This document shows positions 14,174-20,690 of a DNA stretch of 26,484 bases, piece by piece. The notes beneath the pieces are model-generated. The model saw nothing but the letters and a program-made list of their open reading frames with translations, was not told where the DNA came from and ran no database searches. Source of the DNA: a virus; IMG/VR virus record IMGVR_UViG_3300035698_003689, positions 1-26,484 of that record; one strand, written 5' to 3'. Numbering within the stretch: position 1 is the first letter of the stretch; each line of letters opens with the position of its first letter. Both the position numbers and the translations under genes were made by a program.

Positions 14174-14250
14174 TGGTGGGCAAGGATGGACTTGAACCAC
14201 CGACTTCCACATTAACAGTGTGGCGTTCTGACCAGCTGAACTACTTGCCC
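14174..14250 (-). tRNA. tRNA-Asn (anticodon GTT)
   Basis: A 77-base cloverleaf with encoded CCA. The acceptor stem pairs GGGCAAG with CTTGCCC, followed by discriminator A and CCA. The anticodon stem is CCACA/TGTGG around loop CTGTTAA, giving GTT. The T arm is GGTGG-TTCAAGT-CCATC and the D arm starts GTTC. It lies between the clamp gene and the methyltransferase, 14 bases from a pentad array, with a TATTAT hexamer 5 bases before its 5' end. Confidence 0.95.
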
Positions 14251-14264
14251 TCTTCATAATATCC

Positions 14265-14329
14265 TTTGCTTTGCCCTGCCTCGCCCCGCTGTGCCGCGCA
14301 TTGCCATGCTCCGCCATGCATAGCGTGGC
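14265..14329 (-). repeat. degenerate pentanucleotide array 3
   Basis: Thirteen consecutive NNNGC pentads on the plus strand, all with GC at positions 4-5. The two units nearest the tRNA are TTTGC; the others are degenerate. The array lies between the clamp stop (14343) and GATATTATG just ahead of tRNA-Asn, the same placement as arrays 1 and 2 relative to ATTATG. Confidence 0.9.
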
Positions 14330-14342
14330 CTTGGTAAAATTC

Positions 14343-15341
14343 TTACATCAAGCTCGCGACATGAATGAATCCTTCCCCGTCCAGCTTCAGGCTGTTCTCC
14401 CCCACGGTCACCGTGTCCAGGAGGTCCAGCATGTCCACCAGGAAGTCCGGGTTGATAGAGAACTCCACCGGCTTGCCCTCATACTCCAGCTTGCACTTCT
14501 CTTTGAACCATCCGCCTTCTCCCTTGGCGTGGATCATGAGCTTGCCCTCTTCGATGGTGATATCCACCTGGGAGTCCTGGGCAAAATCCGTCTTGGCAAA
14601 GATGCCCGCTCGCTCCAGCATGCCTTTCATCCGGACAGCAGGGAACTTGATCTTGTCCCCTTCCACGTCCAGGAGAGCGCTCATGTCCGGGTACTCCTTG
14701 TCATAGGTCCGGCAGGAGAATATCACATCTCCACACTTGAAGTGGAGCCAACCACTGGAAAGGCTGTAGGAGGTGGGCTCGTACTTGAGGAGTTCCTTGG
14801 CAGCCAAGGCCGGGAGGAGAAACTCCTCATCCCCTATGGAGCCATCCATTGTGACTACGGTGAGACGGTAGTTGTCACAAGAAGTAACGAGGGAACCTCC
14901 CACGTTCAGGCAGGTCAGGACCGGCTTGGTCATATCGCTGGACACCGAGAACAGGCAGAACCGCATTGCCTTCTTGAAGTCCTTGGGGAGCTTCGTGGGT
15001 TTGCCAGGCTTGCTTACCTGATCCAGAGGCAGGTTGATCTCCGCCTCCAGTTTGATGCCAGCCCTTGAGGATTTGGTCTTGAGGAGCAGCTCGGTCTCCG
15101 TGGCCTCCAGCTCCAGCTCCTTGGCCTTGGATTTGTTGAGGAGCCTGTAGAACTCGTCGGACTTCACGGCCCCTTCTATGTCCAGGTCAGTCTTGCAGGA
15201 CACCGCGATTTCATCATTGTAGGTGGTGACCTTCCCTCCCCTGAAGATGAAAGACTTGGACTGCTCGATGATCTCCTTGCCTGCCAGTCCGGGTTGTACG
15301 CTCGCCAAGGTCTCCAGTAGTTCTTTACGATTTACTTTCAT
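14343..15341 (-). CDS. sliding clamp, DnaN-like processivity factor
   Basis: About 332 residues starting MKVNRKELLETLASVQPGL, typical of the first helix of bacterial beta clamps (often RxxLxxxLxxVxxxx). Further matches are VSCKTDLDIEGAV, SDMTKPVLTCLNVGG in the position of the RxxLxGV block, CDNYRLTVV (SDxxRLA-like) and a C-terminal SINPDFLVDMLDLL (NPxYLxDxL). These give the three repeated clamp domains, slightly shortened from the usual 366. It encircles DNA and tethers the polymerase; the clamp loader is at 8362-9279. The start at 15341 with AAGGAAG upstream is preferred over the opening to 15386, which overlaps another small gene. Confidence 0.85.
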   Translation of the reverse strand: MKVNRKELLETLASVQPGLAGKEIIEQSKSFIFRGGKVTTYNDEIAVSCKTDLDIEGAVKSDEFYRLLNKSKAKELELEATETELLLKTKSSRAGIKLEAEINLPLDQVSKPGKPTKLPKDFKKAMRFCLFSVSSDMTKPVLTCLNVGGSLVTSCDNYRLTVVTMDGSIGDEEFLLPALAAKELLKYEPTSYSLSSGWLHFKCGDVIFSCRTYDKEYPDMSALLDVEGDKIKFPAVRMKGMLERAGIFAKTDFAQDSQVDITIEEGKLMIHAKGEGGWFKEKCKLEYEGKPVEFSINPDFLVDMLDLLDTVTVGENSLKLDGEGFIHVASLM

Positions 15342-15483
15342 TTGCCACTTCCTTCCATGTTGCTTTTCTGAATGGTATTGGCCCAATGATGTCCCAGTAG
15401 GAAATCAAAAGGCATATTACATCTCTCTCTCTCTTCATCACAGGTAAATCAAATGGCTCTGCTGCGGCAAACAGGATCTTCAT
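15325..15483 (-). CDS. small MKILFA protein, copy d (frame intact)
   Basis: The fourth and last member of a tandem family. ATG 15483 has AAGGAAG upstream and overlaps the predicted end of copy c in an ATGA junction. The 52-residue product starts MKILFAAAEPFDL, has KRERDV encoded by a GA-dinucleotide run, then LLISYWDI and a tail PFRKATWKEV. It overlaps the clamp start by 17 bases. Unlike copies a-c, both conserved blocks are in one frame, so it shows what the family should look like. Function unknown. Confidence 0.6.
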   Translation of the reverse strand: MKILFAAAEPFDLPVMKRERDVICLLISYWDIIGPIPFRKATWKEVANESKS

Positions 15484-15636
15484 TTCTGCTTCCTTATAGT
15501 TTCAAACACTTTATCACAGGTTAAAATCTCTTCTTTGATATGATAGTAGGACAGGAGTCTCCTGGGGGATAGGAAGCATGGGCATCCTCTCCGTGGCTTC
15601 ATTCCCCGGAGCGGTGGTTGCAAGGTAGATCTTCAC
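15480..15636 (-). CDS. small MKIYLA protein, copy c (needs +1 shift)
   Basis: GTG 15636 has AGGAG seven bases upstream and begins MKIYLATTAPGNEATER. In that frame it stops at 15514. The block RRLLSYYHI...KVFETIRKQK lies in the +1 frame and ends at TGA 15480-15482, a perfect ATGA overlap with copy d. This 27-residue block aligns without gaps to that of copy a. The shift could occur at a run of five C just before the AGG AGA codons. A weak alternative is that the 0-frame, which also contains LLSYQ, is the product. Confidence 0.5.
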
Positions 15637-15752
15637 TTATCAACTCCTGTTTGTCTCGAAGAAAAAAGTAAGAAAATAAACGACAAGGAACTAATTGTAA
15701 CCACCGTCTCTCTCTCTAGTCCAAAAGCATCCCCTGCAAAATAAATCTTCAT
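15599..15752 (-). CDS. small MKIYFA protein, copy b (needs +1 shift)
   Basis: ATG 15752 has AGGAG six bases upstream and overlaps the predicted end of copy a (ATGA). The 0-frame starts MKIYFAGDAFGLERET and ends at 15633, where it overlaps the GTG of copy c (GTGA). The conserved block RLFSYFFLRDKQE is in the +1 frame, which stops at 15599. So this copy has evidence for both frames. Its C-terminal tail after the block no longer matches copies a and c, and it may be decaying. It shares an 18-base GA-rich stretch with copy a. Confidence 0.45.
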
Positions 15753-15899
15753 CCTCTTCTCCTAATCATTTCAAAAGCTTGTGGTATCGAAAACTGGTCC
15801 TGTTGGATATCCCAATAAGAAAGTAACCGTCTTTTGAGAATTTCTTGCCACCGTCTCTCTCTCTACTATCCCAGGAGTTCCAGCTAAGTAAATTTTCAT
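15749..15899 (-). CDS. small MKIYLAG protein, copy a (needs +1 shift)
   Basis: ATG 15899 overlaps the DpdA-like stop (ATGA). The 0-frame reads [20 protein letters not shown] and stops at 15771 after 42 residues. The conserved block RRLLSYWDIQQDQ...AFEMIRRRG is in the +1 frame and ends at 15749 in an ATGA overlap with copy b. The +1 frame has stops upstream and no start codon before the block, so it can be reached only by a shift between about 15864 and 15828, a stretch holding a (GA)5 run and a CAAAAG. Function unknown; first of four tandem paralogs directly downstream of dpdA. Confidence 0.55.
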
Positions 15900-16786
15900 A
15901 ATCCGAACCCTCCCCCGGACTTGAGCTTGAATGCCCAGGGCCACTCCGGCATGGACTTCTCCAGGTCCAGGAAGTACTTGATGTTGATCTCATCCCTTTG
16001 CTTGCAATCGTTGGACAAGCCCGGCTCAATGATCGTCTCCACCAATCTCTTCCCAGTCTCCGTCTTTTTCTCAGCCCACTTCTCATTCTCCTGGAGCTCG
16101 TAGGATGCGCTACAAGTGGCGAACTCGCTGGACCCTAGTCCATATCCCTTTTCCGCGAAATAATCCGTTATGGCCCCCTTACTGGCCGGGGAAAGGGTAT
16201 CTACGTGCTTCCCCGCTTCTCCTTTGCCCGGAGATCGAGAGGAAATGCATATTTTCCAGCTATCCTCGTCATACACATACTCACCCCCCCGAAGCCTGGG
16301 GACGTACACAGAACCCAGTCTCCCCGTGATTACCCAGGAGGTGGAGTCAACGCTGTACCAGGGGTAGCGGAGCATGAGCTTGAGGGAGGTCATCCCGAAG
16401 CCATGGATCTTCACCTTGGGGTTGCCCTTGCTGTCGCAGATGTAATCGGAGAACAGGGTATCCAGCCACTTGGCCAAGTCCCTGGTAGAGATCGGGACCA
16501 TGCCTCCTAGGGCGACGTAATCGTGATGCTTCAAATAGTACTTCAGGAAGTCTGGGTCTTCCCCATAGTGGTAACAAGGCAAAGGATTGAGGCCGGCCTC
16601 TTGCATCCTCTTTTGGTTCTTGAGGGTGGCATCAGGATCTCCAATGACATCCAGGTTGGCATAGACTGCCAGGACTTCTTTATGTTCCTGGATGAAGGCG
16701 ATGTATTCGTCCAAGTCGATCTCCACGTTCTGGGAGAATGCCGAGTAGGCTCCGCTGTCCAAGAATAATTCCACTTTGTTTTTCAT
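15896..16786 (-). CDS. dpdA: DpdA-like DNA-guanine transglycosylase
   Basis: The 296-residue protein has the TIM-barrel sequence pattern of phage DpdA/TGT-type enzymes: [13 protein letters not shown] at 8-20, [18 protein letters not shown] at 41-58, YVALGGMVP at 90-98, and [26 protein letters not shown] at 126-151 (D147 is a candidate nucleophile). In known phages DpdA exchanges guanine in DNA for a 7-deazaguanine base such as preQ0. The supply enzymes FolE, QueD, QueE and QueC are all encoded just upstream, which makes the call strong. It is shorter than many DpdA proteins and starts almost directly with the FLDSGA strand. It is ATGA-coupled to the FolE fusion and to the small-protein array. 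Confidence 0.82.
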   Translation of the reverse strand: MKNKVELFLDSGAYSAFSQNVEIDLDEYIAFIQEHKEVLAVYANLDVIGDPDATLKNQKRMQEAGLNPLPCYHYGEDPDFLKYYLKHHDYVALGGMVPISTRDLAKWLDTLFSDYICDSKGNPKVKIHGFGMTSLKLMLRYPWYSVDSTSWVITGRLGSVYVPRLRGGEYVYDEDSWKICISSRSPGKGEAGKHVDTLSPASKGAITDYFAEKGYGLGSSEFATCSASYELQENEKWAEKKTETGKRLVETIIEPGLSNDCKQRDEINIKYFLDLEKSMPEWPWAFKLKSGGGFGL

Positions 16787-17637
16787 CCAATCAACCTCAT
16801 AAGCTCTGCCCGGGTCTCAGGCTTGTCCATGAACACCCCGGTCAGGCTGGAGGTCTTCATAACTGCATGCTGTTTGCCTACTCCCCGCATCTTCATGCAC
16901 AGGTGCTCTGCTTCAATGATGCAGGCCGCTCCCTTTGGCGCGAGCATTTCCATGAGGGCAGTTGTGACCTGCTGTCCAAGCCTCTCCTGGATCTGCAGGC
17001 GCTGGGCGTAGATGTCCAAGAGCCGGGCGAGCTTGCTGATGCCTATCACCTTGCCATCCGGGATGTAGGCGATGTGGGCCTTGCCAATAAAGGGCAGGAG
17101 GTGGTGCTCGCAGGTGGAGTAGAGTTCAATGTCCTGGAGGAGAACGATCTGGTCACAGGCCCCGTCCTTGAAGATCTTACAAACGTCCTCAGGTTTCTTG
17201 TTGTAGCCCTGGAAGATCTCCCCCCAGGCTTTGACCACCCGCTTGGGAGTTTCCAGGAGGCCTTCCCTTGTGGGGTCCTCCCCGATGAACTGGAGCTGGC
17301 GCAGGACGGCATCCTCAATGGACTTCTCCTCGGACCCTTCCCAGGGAAACACTATCCATCCCATTTCATTGTCGACGGGATTGTCCAGCTTATTGACAAG
17401 GGCGTGAAAGCGTTTGTCCGGATAGAGCTTTTCGTACTCATCCCGCGTCTTCCCTGAATCAATGATGTCATCCAAGATCACATCCGCTATGGCAGGGTCT
17501 GTCACATTCTCAGCGAAAGTCAAGAAGCCAGCCACGAGCATTCCCCCGCGAGGAACTCCATATACTTTGATCCCAGCTTCGTCTATCAGATTCAGTCGAA
17601 CCATAATATCATTCCATGTCAGATGGGTTTTCTTCAT
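16783..17637 (-). CDS. folE: phosphoribosyltransferase-like domain fused to GTP cyclohydrolase I
   Basis: Residues 110-284 are a complete GTP cyclohydrolase [20 protein letters not shown], zinc site CEHH at 176-179 with C247, [11 protein letters not shown] and [12 protein letters not shown]. This enzyme makes dihydroneopterin triphosphate, the first step to preQ0. Residues 1-100 match a compact phosphoribosyltransferase: [12 protein letters not shown] at 25-36 and the PRPP-binding strand [12 protein letters not shown] at 53-64, ending with WIVFPWE at 94-100. The two acidic residues and the GKT of the PRPP loop are intact. The fusion is unusual. Its role may be nucleotide salvage or base handling in the deazaguanine pathway. 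ATGA-coupled to queC and dpdA. Confidence 0.88.
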   Translation of the reverse strand: MKKTHLTWNDIMVRLNLIDEAGIKVYGVPRGGMLVAGFLTFAENVTDPAIADVILDDIIDSGKTRDEYEKLYPDKRFHALVNKLDNPVDNEMGWIVFPWEGSEEKSIEDAVLRQLQFIGEDPTREGLLETPKRVVKAWGEIFQGYNKKPEDVCKIFKDGACDQIVLLQDIELYSTCEHHLLPFIGKAHIAYIPDGKVIGISKLARLLDIYAQRLQIQERLGQQVTTALMEMLAPKGAACIIEAEHLCMKMRGVGKQHAVMKTSSLTGVFMDKPETRAELMRLIG

Positions 17638-18302
17638 CCCTGCTCCTCGTATGTTACTGGATCTATTCGACCATTCTCTTCAAATGCTTCCAATCTTTCG
17701 CAACAACTCCCGCATTTACCACAAGCCAATTCCTGATCCTTGTAGCAGGTCCGCGTGAGCCGGTATGGGACGCTGAGGTCCAGGCCCTTGCGCACGATCC
17801 CTATCTTGTCCGTGTTGAGGAAGGGAGCCAGGATCTCCACCCGCTTATCCGTGCCCAGGTAGATGGCCGCGTCCATGGCCTTGAAGAACTCTGTCCTGCA
17901 GTCGGCGTAGATGGCATGATCGCCCTCGTGAATCCCAATGGCTATGTGAGAAGCCTTCACGCTCCAGGCTACCCCCGCGGCAATAGAAAGGAAGATGATG
18001 TTTCTGCCGGGCACTACAGTTCTCTCCATGGAGGTGTCGGTGTAGTGGCCTTCCGGGATGTCCCCGCCACTCTTCAGAAGATCTGAATCGAACTCCCCCA
18101 TGACGGAGGACAAATCAATAAGTTGGTAGGGGGTGTTGTAGGCATGGGCTATTTCCCTGGCTGCCTTGTTCTCGTAGAGATTGTGCTTGGAGCCATACGT
18201 GAATCCTATGGCATGCACATCCCACCCCTCTTCCAAGAGGAAAGCCAGGAGGGTTGTAGAGTCCAACCCTCCCGACAAGCTTATGACAGCCTTCCTGTTC
18301 AT
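17634..18302 (-). CDS. queC: 7-cyano-7-deazaguanine (preQ0) synthase QueC
   Basis: The 222-residue protein begins [18 protein letters not shown], the PP-loop SGGxDS at 10-15, followed by [12 protein letters not shown]. The central [17 protein letters not shown] and [21 protein letters not shown] blocks are characteristic of QueC. The C-terminus carries the four-cysteine zinc site in [19 protein letters not shown]. QueC converts 7-carboxy-7-deazaguanine to preQ0 using ATP and ammonia. Length agrees with the family (about 220-230), and there is no amidotransferase fusion as in the Gat-QueC phages. It is ATGA-coupled to the Lys/Ala-rich gene upstream and the FolE fusion downstream. Confidence 0.93.
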   Translation of the reverse strand: MNRKAVISLSGGLDSTTLLAFLLEEGWDVHAIGFTYGSKHNLYENKAAREIAHAYNTPYQLIDLSSVMGEFDSDLLKSGGDIPEGHYTDTSMERTVVPGRNIIFLSIAAGVAWSVKASHIAIGIHEGDHAIYADCRTEFFKAMDAAIYLGTDKRVEILAPFLNTDKIGIVRKGLDLSVPYRLTRTCYKDQELACGKCGSCCERLEAFEENGRIDPVTYEEQG

Positions 18303-18955
18303 TTGACTTTGTACTTCCCGTCCTTGCTGATCACGTCGATGTCGCGCTCTTTGTTGATCCGGTTAGGGACCTGGACATTGATCGTCTTGCCCATGGCTTC
18401 AGCGGCGCGCTCCGGGAATCTCTTCACCAGCTTGGCCAGGATCTTTTCTTTCGTAATCCCTTTCTTACTGGCTTCCAGGAACTCAATGATGGAAGCGATT
18501 ACCCCCGGACCTTTCTTCTTGGCCGGCTTGGCATCTTTCTTCTTCGCAGCAGCCTTCTCAGCAGCAGCTTCTTTCTTCTTCGCGGCGGCGGCTTTTGCGG
18601 CGGCCTTCTTGTCATCTTTCTTCGGGCTCACTGGCTCTTCCTCCTTTGGGGGTTCTTCATCTTTGTTCTCACCATCGTCTCCCTGGAGGGCCTTGATGAT
18701 GTCCCAGGTACCTGAACCCAGGTTCTCGTCATCGTCGTCCGAGTCGACTACCTGCTTCTCCAGCTCCTTGGCTGTGAGCTCCTTGGCTTCACGAACGATG
18801 GCGACTTCCAGTGCCTCCTCGGTCATCTTGCCCACGGTAGCATCTTCATCCTTCTCAGCACCGATTGCAGGCACCAGCCCCAGGACCTCATTCATGTCCT
18901 GTGCAGCTTTCCTCAGTGCATTCACTCTCTTCTTTCCCTCTGTGTTCTTGGGCAT
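18299..18955 (-). CDS. Lys/Ala-rich protein with C-terminal winged-helix-like domain
   Basis: About 218 residues. The first 85 are acidic and helical; residues near 90-155 are a low-complexity Lys/Ala/Glu linker (KKAAAKAAAAKKKEAAAEKA) like histone H1 or SSB-type tails. The last 65 residues (VIASIIEFLEASKKGITKEKILAKLVKRFP) look like a small helix-turn-helix domain. I do not recognise a family; DNA binding is likely. The start at 18955 has AAGGAGG seven bases upstream. An alternative ATG at 18994 overlaps the QueE stop (TAATG) and would add 13 residues. It sits inside the deazaguanine cassette, behind promoter-like motif B. Confidence 0.6.
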   Translation of the reverse strand: MPKNTEGKKRVNALRKAAQDMNEVLGLVPAIGAEKDEDATVGKMTEEALEVAIVREAKELTAKELEKQVVDSDDDDENLGSGTWDIIKALQGDDGENKDEEPPKEEEPVSPKKDDKKAAAKAAAAKKKEAAAEKAAAKKKDAKPAKKKGPGVIASIIEFLEASKKGITKEKILAKLVKRFPERAAEAMGKTINVQVPNRINKERDIDVISKDGKYKVK

Positions 18956-18986
18956 CTCGTTTCCTCCTTTGTTTCCGAATTCTCCG

Positions 18987-19016
18987 CCCTTCATTATATT
19001 ATATCACCACCCCCCT
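18987..19016 (-). promoter_or_regulatory. promoter-like motif B
   Basis: Sense strand: G-rich stretch, then GATATAATATAATGAAGGG. It shares the core ATATAATATAATGAAGGG with motif A and overlaps the queE stop codon (TAA 18994-18996). It precedes the Lys/Ala-rich gene, queC, folE and dpdA. Confidence 0.55.
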
Positions 19017-19656
19017 CGTTCAGTGCACAAATTTTATGAATCTGTACGTTTAACAGGGTTTTATAGAGTTCGTCTTTTTTCATCCATTCATACAGCTGGG
19101 CATGGGTTAGAGGGGGTGCAGCTGATATGGCTGTGTCGACTTCCGATGCGTCCAGGAAGGGAAGAACTCCTTTGGCGTGTTCATAGTCCTCCCTGGTCTG
19201 GCACACAAATTTGACAATGCCCCGGCAACTTCGGCAGAGGGGAGCGAAGATGGATATGTCCAGCATCTTGTCCGTCATCCCAGAAGAGGGAAGCTTGTAA
19301 TCCATCACCCAGTAATCCACTACACGCTGCAAGGCTGGTCCTGGAGCTATGGTGCCGTTTGTTTCCACAGTGATAGTAGCTCCTACTTTGAACTCTCCAC
19401 AAAGATCCAGGAGCTCCCCATGGTCCTGGGTTAGTGGCTCTCCTCCGGATAGGACTATATTCTTGAGTCGAATATGTTGAACAATACTATCTACAGATAG
19501 CTCTACTCCACTATCATTCTCCTGGGCTCGTTCCGTATCACACCAGGAACAGCGCAGGTTGCATCCAGCGAACCGGATGAAGGTCACCCAGGTTCCTTGT
19601 GGGACCAGTCCCACCTCCCCAGATATACTCGTGAAGATTTCCTGTACTCGCAACAT
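18994..19656 (-). CDS. queE: 7-carboxy-7-deazaguanine synthase QueE (radical SAM)
   Basis: The 220-residue protein opens VQEIFTSISGEVGLVPQGTWVTFIRFAG followed by CNLRCSWCDT, with C32, C36 and C39 in the CxxxCxxC cluster motif of radical SAM enzymes. NIVLSGGEPLTQ supplies the GGEP motif for SAM binding, and ETNGT follows. The opening FTSISGEG-like segment is typical of QueE, which contracts carboxytetrahydropterin to 7-carboxy-7-deazaguanine. The start at 19656 has AGGAG eight bases upstream, three bases after the queD stop. The last 60 residues contain an HAQLYEWMKKDEL helix and HKICALNEGG, as in family C-termini. Confidence 0.92.
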   Translation of the reverse strand: MLRVQEIFTSISGEVGLVPQGTWVTFIRFAGCNLRCSWCDTERAQENDSGVELSVDSIVQHIRLKNIVLSGGEPLTQDHGELLDLCGEFKVGATITVETNGTIAPGPALQRVVDYWVMDYKLPSSGMTDKMLDISIFAPLCRSCRGIVKFVCQTREDYEHAKGVLPFLDASEVDTAISAAPPLTHAQLYEWMKKDELYKTLLNVQIHKICALNEGGGDII

Positions 19657-19659
19657 GAT

Positions 19660-20061
19660 TTAGCTCCTCTCGTATTCTGCCCAGCCCGTGGCGGTCTCGT
19701 GGACCCGGACCTTGTGGGTCTGGGCTGCTTGTAGGGCCTCTTCAAGAATCTTATCCCACAGGTACTTCGCCATGTTCTCTGCCGTGGGATTGAATGGGAC
19801 TAGGACAACGTCATTCCCCGGGTAGATTCTTCCTGGTTTGTAGGAAGACATGAGCTTATGATCCCAGGCTTCAATGATAGGCTTCACTGTTTCCCCAAGC
19901 AGCTTGAAGTCCATAACCATCCCATCCACATTCAGTCGCTCTGCAGAGATGAATACCTCCACGATGTAACTGTGCCCATGAATAGCTTGGCACTCTTTGG
20001 AGTAACTACTCTCCAATCGGTGTGCTCCTTCAAAACGAAAAACTTTTCTGATTGTATACAT
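19660..20061 (-). CDS. queD: 6-carboxytetrahydropterin synthase QueD
   Basis: The 133-residue product begins MYTIRKVFRFEGAHRL, the usual QueD opening with a zinc-binding His in GAHRL. ECQAIHGHSYIVEVF contains the catalytic Cys and the HGHxY zinc pair. MVMDFKLL and EAWDHKLMS match the conserved DF and DHxxL blocks, and NPTAENMAKYLW and VHETATGWAEY complete the family series. It converts dihydroneopterin triphosphate to carboxytetrahydropterin. The start at 20061 has AAGGAG at good spacing; a longer opening to 20139 runs into the helicase gene and is not used. QueE follows after three bases. Confidence 0.92.
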   Translation of the reverse strand: MYTIRKVFRFEGAHRLESSYSKECQAIHGHSYIVEVFISAERLNVDGMVMDFKLLGETVKPIIEAWDHKLMSSYKPGRIYPGNDVVLVPFNPTAENMAKYLWDKILEEALQAAQTHKVRVHETATGWAEYERS

Positions 20062-20072
20062 CTTCCCTCTCC

Positions 20073-20690
20073 TTACTTGTAACTTCCTATGCAGGGCCTT
20101 CCCTGTTCGAGGCACTGCAATACATTCACTACCGTCCACACTGAAAATGCTCCCTCACGAACCAGGACCCCATTCACCCGCATGATCCCCAGGTCCTTCT
20201 CCTCTGGAGTTTGGTTGAGTCCGAACATAGCCGTGACGTGCATGTACTTTTCCTTGGACTCCGCGAAGTGAGTCATCTTGAGGAGTTGAGCATCATAGCT
20301 CTTGGAGTCAGTCTCCGTGCTGGAGATCACCAGGCACTTCCTTTTCAAACGCATGCCCGACATAGCTCCCCACTTGCCGGCCTCCTTGTGCCGGACGTCC
20401 TCAGTCCTGTTCCCTGGCTCGCAGTCCAGGTTGTCAGCCATGTCCACTATCACCACATCTGGCATGAACCCACCATCCCTTTCCCAAATGTCCAGTTGGT
20501 TATTGATGCCGGTGACGGAGATGCCGTCGTTGGGGTAGGACATGAAGCGAAACTTCCTGCCGCGGTACTTCTTGGAGAACTTCTCCCCGAACTCCAGGCT
20601 CTCCCTCCAGGTAAGAGGCTTGACCTTTTCACGGATCTTGTACCAGATAGTCCCCCTGAACTTCCTCTTTCCATTCTTGCGGCAATAGAT
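20073..20690 (-). CDS. replicative helicase, C-terminal part downstream of in-frame TGA
   Basis: This continues the frame of the gene at 20691-21632 after a single TGA. It reads IYCRKNGKRKFRG, then KIREKVKPLTWRESLEFGEKF, MSYPNDGISV, Walker B PDVVIVDMADNLD, RLKRKCLVISSTETDSKS and a C-terminal VNGVLVREGAFSVW. This is the second half of the RecA-fold ATPase, needed together with the Walker A in the first part. Internal restart at ATG 20543 is possible, with only a weak AGGAAG upstream. The uninterrupted coding character over this stretch suggests the stop is recent, artefactual or read through. Confidence 0.65.
   Translation of the reverse strand: MYCRKNGKRKFRGTIWYKIREKVKPLTWRESLEFGEKFSKKYRGRKFRFMSYPNDGISVTGINNQLDIWERDGGFMPDVVIVDMADNLDCEPGNRTEDVRHKEAGKWGAMSGMRLKRKCLVISSTETDSKSYDAQLLKMTHFAESKEKYMHVTAMFGLNQTPEEKDLGIMRVNGVLVREGAFSVWTVVNVLQCLEQGRPCIGSYK

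Noticed and set aside
14151-14210. N-terminal extension of the methyltransferase
   Set aside because: It overlaps the tRNA-Asn gene; ATG 14150 has its own AAAGGA.
18955-18994. Upstream start (ATG 18994, TAATG with queE) for the Lys/Ala-rich protein
   Set aside because: The start at 18955 has AAGGAGG at ideal spacing, and the extra 13 residues only translate the leader. It cannot be fully excluded.
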